A stretch of DNA of 64,000 nt from positions 62,001-126,000 of the forward strand of contig CAJUPY010000001.1 in assembly GCA_910588035.1 (NCBI GenBank). The letters are read 5' to 3'. This DNA is from an uncultured Muribaculaceae bacterium (GTDB lineage: Bacteria; Bacteroidota; Bacteroidia; Bacteroidales; Muribaculaceae). The translations under genes and the position numbers were made by a program. Below are positions 18,099 to 27,223 of this stretch, piece after piece. Under the pieces are notes generated by a model, which was given only the letters and a program-made list of their open reading frames with translations, did no database searches and was not told the DNA's origin. Each line of letters starts with the position of its first letter. The stretch's first letter is position 1.

Positions 18099-19697
18099 AT
18101 GAAAAAAATCAGTTATTTCCTGCTGTCATTAGCCGCTATTACAGGTGCCGCAAATATGCATGCCCAGACAAGTGCGGACAAAATGTCAGAGGCTGTCATG
18201 GGAGTTTATGAAAAGTTATTGAAGGAAGATTCCAATGACTATGAGACTTATTTCAGACGTGCGGGCGAGTTTTACCGGCGTAACCAGTATCTCAGAGCAC
18301 TGTCAGATATAGACAAAGCATTGGGACTCACGCCCGAAACTGAGAAAGAATTGCGGTTTCAGGAGTTGTGTCTACGGTCTAACATCTATCAGATGACCGA
18401 CAGGAAGAAGGACGCACTTTCAGATTTGAATGCAGCCAATGTGATAAAGGCCGATGATTACAGTATCGTTTATCTGAAGGCCAATCTTGAATATGAGCTT
18501 GGCGATTACACCGCAGCAAAGAATGATTATAGAAAATTGCTCCGGCTCAACTCACGCAGTGTTGAGGCTTTGGTCGGGTTGTCGCGTGTGGCGATCAAAG
18601 AGCGTAATCTCGGACTTGCCAACGATTATATCAACCAGGCGGTTGATCTCGATCGTAATTCGAGTGAGATCTATGTAAGACGAGCCACAGTCAGACGTGA
18701 GCTGGAGAATCTGAATGGAGCGGTTGAGGATCTTCTTGTCGCTATCAGTCTTGACAGTTCGAACTCGCGTGCGTTTCGTCTGTTGACCGAAATAGGACGA
18801 GAAAATTATCCGGCTGTCATCTCAGGAATCAGCACTGTCATCTCTCAGGTTCCCGAACAGGGCATGTTCTATTATATCCGCGCCAATGTCGCCCAAGATC
18901 ATTTTCATTTTGTCCAGGCACTTGACGACTATCGTCATATAGTGGCTGAAAACTTATATGACTACCCCGGCATCTATCGTTCAATGGCAGAATGCTATCT
19001 GGCTCTTGACAGAAATGATGAAGCTCTTGAAAACATCAACAAGGCTATCTCAATGGAAAACCGGGCCGGGGTTTCAAATGTCGTCAAATCAAATATACTG
19101 AGGTCATCGGGCCGTTTTGAAGAAGCTGTCGAGGAGGCAGACAAGGCATTGTCTGTCAATGGCGACGACACCCGTGCGATGGTTGCCAAGGGGCTCGCAA
19201 TGGCCGCTATGAAGAATTATGAAAAGGCATCGGCATTGTTTGGGGAGGCATCTCTTGTCAATCCTTCAAAGCCCGAATACTTTATGTTGAGAGCGTGGAT
19301 ACAGTATGATTTTCTGAGACAGTCGTCGGCCGCAGATGAGTTTTACCGTCGTGTGACCGAGCTTGAGATACCCGATGACAATGTGTATTCGCTCAAAGGT
19401 TTCGCATTGTTGTTCACAGGCAAAGAGCAGGACGCCACGACCTGGATTGAGAATATTCTGTCGAAGGACAGCGACAGCGACGGAGGCGTCAATTATTATG
19501 GAGCATGTTTCTATAGTCTCACGGGTGATCATGACCGTGCGTTCGAGTGTCTGGAGAAATCACTTCAACTCGGATTCGGCGACAAGCGATTGCTGAAAGA
19601 CTGTGATGAGGGCCGGATAAATCTTTCGTCACTGAGATCTGAGCCACAGTTTGATGAAATGATGGAGCGATTCTCATCAAATTTCACCATTGAATAG
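18099..19697 (+). CDS. Exported tetratricopeptide repeat protein
   Basis: A 532-residue protein with a signal peptide (MKKISYFLLSLAAITGAANMHAQ) and TPR repeats over nearly its whole length, for example YFRRAGEFYRRNQYLRALSD, YLALDRNDEALENINKAIS and RSSGRFEEAVEEADKAL. It has no enzymatic motif, so a periplasmic scaffolding role is the safest inference. It follows kdsA after 5 bp and ends the operon that starts at the DUF5106 gene. Confidence 0.85.
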   Translation: MKKISYFLLSLAAITGAANMHAQTSADKMSEAVMGVYEKLLKEDSNDYETYFRRAGEFYRRNQYLRALSDIDKALGLTPETEKELRFQELCLRSNIYQMTDRKKDALSDLNAANVIKADDYSIVYLKANLEYELGDYTAAKNDYRKLLRLNSRSVEALVGLSRVAIKERNLGLANDYINQAVDLDRNSSEIYVRRATVRRELENLNGAVEDLLVAISLDSSNSRAFRLLTEIGRENYPAVISGISTVISQVPEQGMFYYIRANVAQDHFHFVQALDDYRHIVAENLYDYPGIYRSMAECYLALDRNDEALENINKAISMENRAGVSNVVKSNILRSSGRFEEAVEEADKALSVNGDDTRAMVAKGLAMAAMKNYEKASALFGEASLVNPSKPEYFMLRAWIQYDFLRQSSAADEFYRRVTELEIPDDNVYSLKGFALLFTGKEQDATTWIENILSKDSDSDGGVNYYGACFYSLTGDHDRAFECLEKSLQLGFGDKRLLKDCDEGRINLSSLRSEPQFDEMMERFSSNFTIE

Positions 19698-19731
19698 CCT
19701 GTTGAAAGAGCTTCAATTGGATTATATTCGT

Positions 19732-19739
19732 TAACTTTG
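19732..19739 (+). promoter_or_regulatory. Predicted -7 element for DUF1599-dnaE operon
   Basis: TAACTTTG matches TAnnTTTG 14 bp before the ATG at 19754, but no -33 element at proper spacing is seen. Confidence 0.35.
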
Positions 19740-19753
19740 TAGAAAATTGATAT

Positions 19754-20302
19754 ATGAACAACAATTTTCCAGATACGATACAACAGTTTGACGAGGCATT
19801 TGCCTTATGCCGCAATCTGTATGAACTTAAATTGAGAGACTACGGTGCGTCGTGGCGCATCATGAGACCTCAATCGATAACCGATCAGATTCTGATCAAG
19901 GCACGTCGCATCAGAACACTTCAGATCACGGGCGAGGCAATGGTCAATGAAGGCATATTGCCCGAATTCATCGCGATCGTCAACTATGGTGTAATGGGAC
20001 TGATACAACTTGATTACGGTTTCAGCGATGAAAAAGATCTCGGTTTTGAAAAGGCAATGAGCCTATATGACGAATATATGGCTAAAATCAGATCTCTGAT
20101 GATTGCCAAAAACCATGACTACGGCGAGGCGTGGCGCATGATGCGGGTCTCAAGTGACGTCGATCTGATTTTGATGAAATTGCAACGTACAAAAGAGATT
20201 GAAGATCATTGCGGTCAGACCAATGTGTCGGAAGGAATCGACGCCAACTACATGGACATGGTCAACTATTCGATATTTGCCATTATCAAGCTTACCCATT
20301 GA
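19754..20302 (+). CDS. DUF1599 domain protein with internal duplication
   Basis: A 182-residue protein of the DUF1599 (nucleotide modification associated domain 1) family. Two copies of the same motif are visible: LRDYGASWRIMRPQSITDQI near residue 28 and KNHDYGEAWRMMRVSSDVDL near residue 119, each followed by an Arg/Lys-rich helix. The function is unknown; the family name reflects association with nucleotide modification in phages. It ends 2 bp before the preferred GTG start of the DoxX-like gene. Confidence 0.85.
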   Translation: MNNNFPDTIQQFDEAFALCRNLYELKLRDYGASWRIMRPQSITDQILIKARRIRTLQITGEAMVNEGILPEFIAIVNYGVMGLIQLDYGFSDEKDLGFEKAMSLYDEYMAKIRSLMIAKNHDYGEAWRMMRVSSDVDLILMKLQRTKEIEDHCGQTNVSEGIDANYMDMVNYSIFAIIKLTH

Positions 20303-20304
20303 CT

Positions 20305-21588
20305 GTGAAGACGCAACCGGAATTTGACGATCGTTTAAAAATAGCCGCGGTGTGGATTCTTCGCGTGGCCGTCGGTGTTGTGTTCATATATTCAGGTTTT
20401 GTAAAGGCCGATGACCTGTGGGGATTCATATACAAGCTTGAGGAATATTTCAGCATCTGTGGTCTGTCGTTGCCGAGGTCAGTGACGTGGACCTTCGCGA
20501 TGTTGACATCTGGTTTTGAGTTCATATGCGGTCTGCTGTTGCTATGCGGTTGCTATAAACGCAGTGTGCCAATCTTGCTGACGTCGATGATGGCTGTCAT
20601 GTTGCCGCTCACACTGTATCTCTACATAGCGGATCCGATCGAGGACTGCGGCTGTTTCGGCGATGCAATTGTCATCTCCAACGGTGTGACATTTCTGAAG
20701 AATGTCGTGCTTACGGCTGCACTGGTTGTTCTGATATACTGGAACCACAGAGTCAGACAAGCCATATTCAAGCCTGATATCCAGTGGATTGTCGCCACAG
20801 TATCGATGGTTTATATTGTTGTTCTCGGACTTGTATGCTATAACGTTCAGCCGTTGATTGATTTCAGGCCCTATCCGGAAGGTTCGGCGATGTTTGCCCA
20901 TGATGAGGAGTCTGATGACGAAATCATGTTCATCTACAGCAACGGTGATGAGGTCCGCCAGTTTTCAGCTGACAATCTTCCGTCAGACACTACCTGGGTC
21001 TTTGTCAGAAGATCGGGTGGAGAAAATTCAGGTAGCAACAGGTTGGGGATCTATGATGACGATGAAGATGTCACAGAAGATGTTGTCGATGTCGATCGCC
21101 GCCAGTTTCTGCTTGTCATTCCCGATTTGCTGAGAGCCGACATCTCCAATTCATATTTTATCAATGAGTTGTCACGTCTATCAAAGGATTGCGACATCGA
21201 CTTTGTCGGGCTTCTGGCGACTGACATGGTCGGCATCGAGAGGTGGAAAGATATCTCTCTTGCCGACTATCCTTGCTATACGGTTGAAGACACCTCACTC
21301 AAAGAGCTTGTCAGAGGAAATGTGTCGATAGTCTATGTTGATAACGGAATCATCATCTGGAAGCGGACCGTGTCATCGTTTGAGACAAGTGAGCTGACCT
21401 ATTTGAAAAACCGTTTCGGGTGTGATTTCCCCATTCACATGACCAAACCGCTATCAGCAACACTCATTGAGATCACATCGGTTTTCGCGGGATTTCTTTT
21501 GCTATTGTGGATTATCCAGATTTCGGTCATCGCAATAATCAGAAAGAAAGAGAAAAAAACAAAGACTAAAGCAGCATCAGACAAATGA
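20305..21588 (+). CDS. BT_3928-like DoxX/MauE membrane protein with thioredoxin-like domain
   Basis: About 427 residues. The N-terminal part has four membrane helices of the DoxX/MauE type (VGVVFIYSGFVKADDLWGF) with the motif EDCGCFGDA. A soluble segment with a thioredoxin-like layout but no CxxC follows (VFVRRSGGENSG to IVYVDNGIIIW), then a last membrane helix and a Lys-rich tail. No ATG precedes the fold; GTG at 20305 or TTG at 20299 are the only sensible starts. The stop overlaps the dnaE ATG by 4 bases. In other Bacteroidales I recall this gene following DUF1599 and preceding tpiA; here dnaE takes that place. Confidence 0.75.
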   Translation: MKTQPEFDDRLKIAAVWILRVAVGVVFIYSGFVKADDLWGFIYKLEEYFSICGLSLPRSVTWTFAMLTSGFEFICGLLLLCGCYKRSVPILLTSMMAVMLPLTLYLYIADPIEDCGCFGDAIVISNGVTFLKNVVLTAALVVLIYWNHRVRQAIFKPDIQWIVATVSMVYIVVLGLVCYNVQPLIDFRPYPEGSAMFAHDEESDDEIMFIYSNGDEVRQFSADNLPSDTTWVFVRRSGGENSGSNRLGIYDDDEDVTEDVVDVDRRQFLLVIPDLLRADISNSYFINELSRLSKDCDIDFVGLLATDMVGIERWKDISLADYPCYTVEDTSLKELVRGNVSIVYVDNGIIIWKRTVSSFETSELTYLKNRFGCDFPIHMTKPLSATLIEITSVFAGFLLLLWIIQISVIAIIRKKEKKTKTKAASDK

Positions 21589-24500
21589 CACAATTCGTTC
21601 ATCTCCACGTCCATTCACAGTATTCTTTGCTCGATGGCCAGGCATCAATTCCCGCGTTGGTTGACAAAGCCATTGCCGACGGTATGCCCGGACTGGCACT
21701 GACCGATCATGGAAACATGTTCGGAATCAAAGAATTTTTCAATTATGTTGAGAAGAAAAACGGCAAAATCAAAGGGTCTATCAAAGATCTGGAGAAACAA
21801 CTTGCCGATGCGGTCAGGAACGAGGACGAAGAGAAGAAATCGGAACTCGAGGGGGAGATAGCAGCCCTGAAAACAAAAATTTTCAAACCGATCTTCGGTT
21901 GTGAGATGTATGTGGCCAATGACAGATTGACCACGCACACTGATAAAAAAGACATTGGCCGTCACCTTGTCGTGCTTGCAAAGAACAAGACAGGCTATAA
22001 AAATTTGATAAAGATTGTGTCACGTGCGTGGACAGACGGATTCTATAATCACCCGCGAACTGACAAATATGAGCTTGAAAGCCATTCAGAGGGGCTTATT
22101 GTCTGTTCGGCATGTCTCGGAGGTGAGGTTCCGAAGTTGATAGCCCACGGTGAAATCGAAGAGGCAGAACGTCAGGTTCTCTGGTTCAAACGAGTTTTCG
22201 GTGATGACTATTACATCGAGTTACAACGACACAAGGCAACAGTTCAGAGAGCCAATCATGACACTTATCCGATTCAGGAAAGGGTCAATCCGATTTTGAT
22301 TGATCTGGCAAGGAAGCATGATATTAAACTTGTCTGTACCAACGACGTCCACTTTGTAAACGAAAGCGATGCCGAAGCCCATGACCGGCTTATCTGTGTC
22401 TCGACCAACAGATTCGTTGCCGATCCTGAACGCATGCTGTATACCAAACAGGAGTGGATGAAAACGACTGAAGAAATGAGCAGGTTGTTTTCAGATCTTC
22501 CTGAGACTCTTGACAACACGATCGAGATATTAAATAAGGTTGAACCATACAGCATCGATCATGAGCCAATCATGCCAAACTTCGCTATTCCTGAAGATTT
22601 TGGCACAGAGGAGGAGTATCGCGCACGCATAACCGAACAGGAGCTTTTCGACGAATTCACCCGTGACGAGAACGGAAATGTTGTCATGAGCGAGGAAGAC
22701 GCCAAAGCCAAAATCAAGAAGCTTGGTGGATATGACAAACTCTACCGCATCAAGTTTGAAGCCGACTACCTTAGGAAACTCGCTTATGAGGGAGCTAAGA
22801 AACGCTATGGCGAACCGTTGACTAAAGAGCTTGACGAACGCATAAATTTTGAGTTGCACATCATGAAAACTATGGGTTTCCCAGGATACTTCCTGATTGT
22901 GCAGGACTTCATCGCCGCCGCAAGAGAAAAGTTGGGAGTGAGCGTAGGCCCGGGGCGTGGTTCAGCAGCAGGATCGGCTGTTGCCTATTGCCTTGGAATC
23001 ACACAGATTGATCCGGTCAAATATGATCTTCTTTTCGAGCGTTTCCTAAATCCAGACCGAATCTCGCTGCCAGATATCGACATTGACTTCGATGATGACG
23101 GACGTGCCGACGTTCTGAGATACGTCACGGAAAAATATGGAGAGGAGAAGGTGGCGCATATCATCACCTATGGCACAATGGCAGCAAAGTCAGCGATCAA
23201 AGATGTCGCCCGTGTCGAGCAACTGCCGTTATCGGAAAGCGACCGTCTGACAAAACTTATTCCACCCCACATGCCTGAGAAAGACGGCAAGGAGCTGAAG
23301 CCGACGTTAAAAAACTGCTATGAATATGTTCCGGAATTCAGGCCTGAGCTGTCGAGCAACAACCCGTTGCTGGTCGAGACGCTGAAATATGCCCAGGAAC
23401 TTGAGGGAAATGTCAGAAACACCGGAGTTCATGCGTGTGGTGTGATCATCTGCCGTGATGCGATCACCGACTGGGTTCCGGTATCGACAGCGGTTGACAA
23501 GAGCGATCCGCAAAACGGCAAGCAGCTTGTGACCCAGTATGAGGGACGTGTCATCGAGGAGACCGGATTGATTAAAATGGACTTTCTCGGACTGAAGACA
23601 CTTTCTATCATAAAGGAGGCTGTCGCCAACATAAAGAATACCCGCGGCATAGACATTGATATGGAGGCGATTCCGATCGACGACCCCAAGACCTACAAGC
23701 TCTACTGCGAGGGACGCACGACAGGGACATTCCAGTTTGAATCGGCAGGAATGCAAAAATATCTTCGCGAACTGCAACCGTCGACTTTTGAAGATCTTAT
23801 TGCGATGAACGCATTGTATCGTCCGGGGCCTATGGACTATATACCTGATTTCATCGCCCGAAAACATGGCAAGTCACCTATCGTCTATGATATCGCCATA
23901 ATGGAGAAATATCTCAAAGACACCTATGGTGTGACCGTTTATCAGGAGCAGGTCATGTTGCTGTCGCGGTTACTTGCCAATTTCACCCGAGGCGAGAGTG
24001 ACACCTTGAGAAAGGCTATGGGTAAAAAGCTGATTGACAAGATGAACCACCTTAAAGGTAAGTTCCTTGCAGGAGGAAAGGCCAACGGCCATGACGAAAA
24101 GGTGCTTGAGAAAATCTGGGCCGACTGGGAGAAATTCGCTTCCTATGCCTTTAACAAGAGCCATGCGACATGCTATTCGTGGGTTGCCTTCCAGACAGCA
24201 TATCTCAAGGCCAACTACCCGGCTGAATATATGGCAGCCGTGTTGAGCCGAAACCGTTCGGACATCGGAAAACTGACCGGCTTCATGGGCGAATGTGCCG
24301 CTATGGGAATTCCGGTCAAAGGACCTGATATAAACGAAAGTTTCAGTAACTTCGGTGTCAACAGCAGCGGAGACATTCGTTTCGGGCTGTCGGCTATCAA
24401 AGGGGTGGGAGAGAATGTCGTCGAGCAGATCATAAAGACCCGAAAGGAGGGTGGTGATTTTGTCTCTATCTATGATTTTGTCGAAAGAGTGCCACCGCAG

Positions 24501-25382
24501 GCAGTAAACCGGAAAACATTTGACGCGCTTGCCTTGGCCGGAGCGTTTGATTGTTTCACAGACATCAAGCGTGAGGACTATCTTGTAAAAAATATCAAAG
24601 ATGAATCTCTCTCGGAACAGCTGCTCAAATATGGCCAGCTCTATCAACAGGCGGCCATGAACCAGGAGGCCTCTCTTTTTGGCGACGAGGATATCTCGAT
24701 AAATACGGCAGGACGCCCAACAGTCAAGCCTGCTGTCGATGTTCCGTTGATTGAGAGGCTTGAACGTGAGAGAGAGCTTGTCGGCATGTATCTGTCGGCA
24801 CACCCGCTTGACCCGTACTACATGGAACTCAAGTTCGGGAGCATCTCGCTCAAAGAATTTTCAGAGATTGAACCGTCAGACAACCTGTCGGTAAGTTTCG
24901 GCGGGCTCGTTACCGATTTCGTGTCAAGGACATCGAAGAAAGGCAACAAATTCGGCATTTTGAAACTTGAGGATTCTTCAGGCTCAATTGAGTTGCGGCT
25001 GTTTGACAATGATTATTTCAAGTTCTCAAGTTATGGCGAGAAGGGCACTCCGATATATGTAACCGGAACATTCACGCGACGGTTTGCCAATTCTGATCTC
25101 CGGTTCACGATAAACTCAATGTGTCATCTCAATGAAGTAAAGGGCAAGATGCTCAATTCGCTCGCCATTGACATCGACACCAACTCATTGACACCTGCTT
25201 CTGTCGAATTGCTGAAGACAATATTTGATGTACCCGAAGAGAAGACCGGAACATTGACTATAAATCTGTATGACAACAAACTTAACCGACACATCAGGCT
25301 CGATTCAAAAAAGCAGGTCGCGATAAGTAAATCGGTTGTCAATATATTAGACGAAATGAAACTGACATATAAATTCTATTAA
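21585..25382 (+). CDS. dnaE: DNA polymerase III subunit alpha
   Basis: The main replicative polymerase, 1265 residues. It has an N-terminal PHP domain (HVHSQYSLLDGQ, ALTDHGNMFG, KLVCTNDVHF), the polymerase core with GPGRGSAAGSAVAYCLGIT and the catalytic LPDIDIDFDDDGR, the fingers segment MNALYRPGPMDYIP, the YQEQVMLLS motif, tandem HhH and a C-terminal OB fold (FGGLVTDF through LRFTI). A Bacteroidetes-type insertion rich in Lys/Glu lies in the PHP domain (about residues 55-90). Followed after 16 bp by thioredoxin. Confidence 0.97.
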   Translation: MTQFVHLHVHSQYSLLDGQASIPALVDKAIADGMPGLALTDHGNMFGIKEFFNYVEKKNGKIKGSIKDLEKQLADAVRNEDEEKKSELEGEIAALKTKIFKPIFGCEMYVANDRLTTHTDKKDIGRHLVVLAKNKTGYKNLIKIVSRAWTDGFYNHPRTDKYELESHSEGLIVCSACLGGEVPKLIAHGEIEEAERQVLWFKRVFGDDYYIELQRHKATVQRANHDTYPIQERVNPILIDLARKHDIKLVCTNDVHFVNESDAEAHDRLICVSTNRFVADPERMLYTKQEWMKTTEEMSRLFSDLPETLDNTIEILNKVEPYSIDHEPIMPNFAIPEDFGTEEEYRARITEQELFDEFTRDENGNVVMSEEDAKAKIKKLGGYDKLYRIKFEADYLRKLAYEGAKKRYGEPLTKELDERINFELHIMKTMGFPGYFLIVQDFIAAAREKLGVSVGPGRGSAAGSAVAYCLGITQIDPVKYDLLFERFLNPDRISLPDIDIDFDDDGRADVLRYVTEKYGEEKVAHIITYGTMAAKSAIKDVARVEQLPLSESDRLTKLIPPHMPEKDGKELKPTLKNCYEYVPEFRPELSSNNPLLVETLKYAQELEGNVRNTGVHACGVIICRDAITDWVPVSTAVDKSDPQNGKQLVTQYEGRVIEETGLIKMDFLGLKTLSIIKEAVANIKNTRGIDIDMEAIPIDDPKTYKLYCEGRTTGTFQFESAGMQKYLRELQPSTFEDLIAMNALYRPGPMDYIPDFIARKHGKSPIVYDIAIMEKYLKDTYGVTVYQEQVMLLSRLLANFTRGESDTLRKAMGKKLIDKMNHLKGKFLAGGKANGHDEKVLEKIWADWEKFASYAFNKSHATCYSWVAFQTAYLKANYPAEYMAAVLSRNRSDIGKLTGFMGECAAMGIPVKGPDINESFSNFGVNSSGDIRFGLSAIKGVGENVVEQIIKTRKEGGDFVSIYDFVERVPPQAVNRKTFDALALAGAFDCFTDIKREDYLVKNIKDESLSEQLLKYGQLYQQAAMNQEASLFGDEDISINTAGRPTVKPAVDVPLIERLERERELVGMYLSAHPLDPYYMELKFGSISLKEFSEIEPSDNLSVSFGGLVTDFVSRTSKKGNKFGILKLEDSSGSIELRLFDNDYFKFSSYGEKGTPIYVTGTFTRRFANSDLRFTINSMCHLNEVKGKMLNSLAIDIDTNSLTPASVELLKTIFDVPEEKTGTLTINLYDNKLNRHIRLDSKKQVAISKSVVNILDEMKLTYKFY

Positions 25383-25398
25383 CAAAAATAATTAAACT

Positions 25399-25722
25399 AT
25401 GGCATTTACATTCACTGATGAGAACATCAAGCAGGAAATCGCTTCCGGGCGTCCTGTCGTGGTAGATTTCTGGGCAACATGGTGTGGACCCTGTGTCGCA
25501 ATGGCACCGCTGGTTGATGAATTGGCGGAAGAGTATGGAGACCGGGTTCTGATCGGCAAGTATAATTGTGATGAAGAGTCAGACTTCGCCACATCAAACA
25601 GAATCATGTCGCTGCCGACAATACTTTTTTACAAAGACGGCAAAAAGACCTCAATACGTCTGGCCGGTGGTCAGCCAAAAGCCAATATCAAGGCCAAGAT
25701 AGAGGAACTTCTCGCTCTTTGA
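25399..25722 (+). CDS. trxA: Thioredoxin
   Basis: A 107-residue cytoplasmic thioredoxin with the redox site FWATWCGPCVAM at residues 27-38 and the cis-proline loop SLPTILFYKDGK. It reduces disulfides in enzymes such as ribonucleotide reductase. It lies directly after dnaE, and a strong terminator follows, so it closes this operon. Confidence 0.95.
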   Translation: MAFTFTDENIKQEIASGRPVVVDFWATWCGPCVAMAPLVDELAEEYGDRVLIGKYNCDEESDFATSNRIMSLPTILFYKDGKKTSIRLAGGQPKANIKAKIEELLAL

Positions 25723-25747
25723 TCAAGAAATCAGCATGGTAAAAAAA

Positions 25748-25786
25748 GAATAGACAGGTCCGGAAATCGGGTCTGTCTATTCTTTC
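25748..25786 (+). terminator. Intrinsic terminator after trxA, likely bidirectional
   Basis: A 14-bp stem (25748-25761 with 25769-25782) with inner G-T pairs and a 7-nt loop, followed by TTT. On the minus strand the stem is followed by TCTTTTTTTACC, so it probably also ends the convergent esterase gene. Confidence 0.85.
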
Positions 25787-25803
25787 AATTATTCATTCTT
25801 TAC

Positions 25804-26586
25804 TCAGAAACTTTCGAGCCACGCGCTCAAGTCGGCCTGCATCTGGGCTTTGTATTTCCAATCTTTGCAGCCCCAGCCATGTCCGCCTGTAGGGTAAATG
25901 TGAAGCGAGGCCGGAATTCCGAGGTTATGGAGGGCGGTATAATAGAATGTGCCGTTGTGGGGAGGCACAGCCTTGTCATCGTCGCTGAAAGCGATGAATG
26001 CCCTTGGAGTAAGCTTGTTCACACGCTTTTCAGAAGAGAATTTTTCTTCGAGTTCTTTAGAAGCGTCTTTGCCGATGAGTTTGTCGTGGCTGCCCATGTG
26101 TGTGATTGCCTTGTCCATCGAGATGACCGGATAACAAAGAATCTGAAAATCGGGCAGGGCAGTGGTGTCTTCAGATTCGGTAGCGATCAGAGACACAAGA
26201 TGTCCGCCTGCCGACGATCCCATCACACCGACCTGTTTTGGATCGATGTTCCATTGAGCGGCATTTTCACGAACCATTTTTATGGTCGACTTCAGTTCGT
26301 TCATCGGAATGTCGGGATTGCCTTCGGGCATTTTATACCGGAGTTCGATAAGCGCGATTCCACGGTCGTTGAAGAACGGTGCCCAATCAAATCCCTCGTA
26401 ACCTCCAGCGAGATGTGTGTAGCCACCTCCCGGGCATATCACGACAGCGCGTCCGGTCGATTTTGATTTTTCAGGAAGGAAAACTTTTACCAGAGGATCA
26501 TCAAAAGAAATAGGCTCCGGTTTTTGAGAAAAAGCAACAAATGTCATCAATAGTGAGAATAGAAATGTGATACTGCGCAGTTTCAT
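25804..26586 (-). CDS. Exported alpha/beta hydrolase (acetyl esterase-like)
   Basis: A 260-residue secreted hydrolase with a signal peptide (MKLRSITFLFSLLMTFVAFS). The fold shows an oxyanion loop ICPGGGYTHLAGG, the nucleophile elbow GVMGSSAGGHL, the acid in AFSDDDKAVPP and the histidine in YPTGGHGWG, so the catalytic triad is complete. Similar enzymes remove acetyl groups from plant polysaccharides. No sugar-utilisation locus is attached; it stands alone between terminators, so the substrate is open. Confidence 0.85.
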   Translation of the reverse strand: MKLRSITFLFSLLMTFVAFSQKPEPISFDDPLVKVFLPEKSKSTGRAVVICPGGGYTHLAGGYEGFDWAPFFNDRGIALIELRYKMPEGNPDIPMNELKSTIKMVRENAAQWNIDPKQVGVMGSSAGGHLVSLIATESEDTTALPDFQILCYPVISMDKAITHMGSHDKLIGKDASKELEEKFSSEKRVNKLTPRAFIAFSDDDKAVPPHNGTFYYTALHNLGIPASLHIYPTGGHGWGCKDWKYKAQMQADLSAWLESF

Positions 26587-26603
26587 GGTTCAATATGTGT
26601 TTG

Positions 26604-26645
26604 ATTAAAAAAATAAGTGCGCCAGCAAAAGAGCCACTGACGCAC
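26604..26645 (-). terminator. Intrinsic terminator after the DUF5606 gene
   Basis: On the minus strand a stem of GTGCG/CGCAC plus CAG/CTG (26617-26645) is followed by TTATTTTTTTAAT, just downstream of the stop at 26656. Confidence 0.7.
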
Positions 26646-26655
26646 ATGATAAATT

Positions 26656-27111
26656 TTATTTTGAAGTCTGGGCATCGTCGGCCTGTTCGGCTGCTTCAGC
26701 AGCCTGGTCTTCGTCAATTTCGTTGTCTTTGAATTGTTCGATTCCGGCTGCGATCAATTGGTTGTACCAGTTGAACACCTTTTTAATGTCATTGGTGTAG
26801 ACACGGTCTTCGTCAAAATCGGGAAGTATCTCTTTGAAACAGGCCCTTATCTCAGCGTCGTTCTTGAACGCTTTTACATCGACAGGTTTTCCTCCATTTT
26901 TCTCTTTGATGGTCTCAAACACACCTGAGAGGGGAGTGTCGCCGTCGATAGTGTAGATTGAGATATCGCCAAGAGATATTACCTTATCGCTTGCGTATGC
27001 AGGGCAACGTTTACCTGATTGCAGTGATTCGACAATCAGCATGTTCTTACCCTGATTGACCAGTTTGAACAATCCGGGGCGGCCGGCTATTGAAAGAATT
27101 CGTTTTAACAT
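26656..27111 (-). CDS. DUF5606 domain protein
   Basis: A 151-residue cytoplasmic protein of unknown function. It begins MLKRILSIAGRPGLFKLVNQ and contains YTIDGDTPLSGVFETIKEK and NDIKKVFNWYNQLI, the pattern of the Bacteroidetes DUF5606 family. The C-terminal 25 residues are very acidic and Ala/Gln-rich. It is a single-gene unit with its own promoter (27150-27179) and terminator. Confidence 0.82.
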   Translation of the reverse strand: MLKRILSIAGRPGLFKLVNQGKNMLIVESLQSGKRCPAYASDKVISLGDISIYTIDGDTPLSGVFETIKEKNGGKPVDVKAFKNDAEIRACFKEILPDFDEDRVYTNDIKKVFNWYNQLIAAGIEQFKDNEIDEDQAAEAAEQADDAQTSK

Positions 27112-27149
27112 AAAAAATATTAGGTTGTAGTTTGTTTTGAATTATACTA

Positions 27150-27179
27150 CAAAAATAACACTTTTAGGCCAATAAACAA
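27150..27179 (-). promoter_or_regulatory. Predicted promoter for the DUF5606 gene
   Basis: On the minus strand TTG (27179-27177), a 19-bp spacer and TATTTTTG (27157-27150), about 38 bp before the ATG. Confidence 0.6.
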
Positions 27180-27223
27180 TGTCACGCACTTTAAAAAACT
27201 GTCGTGTGTTTGTGTCGGCAAAC

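Noticed and set aside
23970..24803. 277-codon frame antisense to dnaE
   Set aside because: No recognisable domain, inside a certain essential gene, no promoter.
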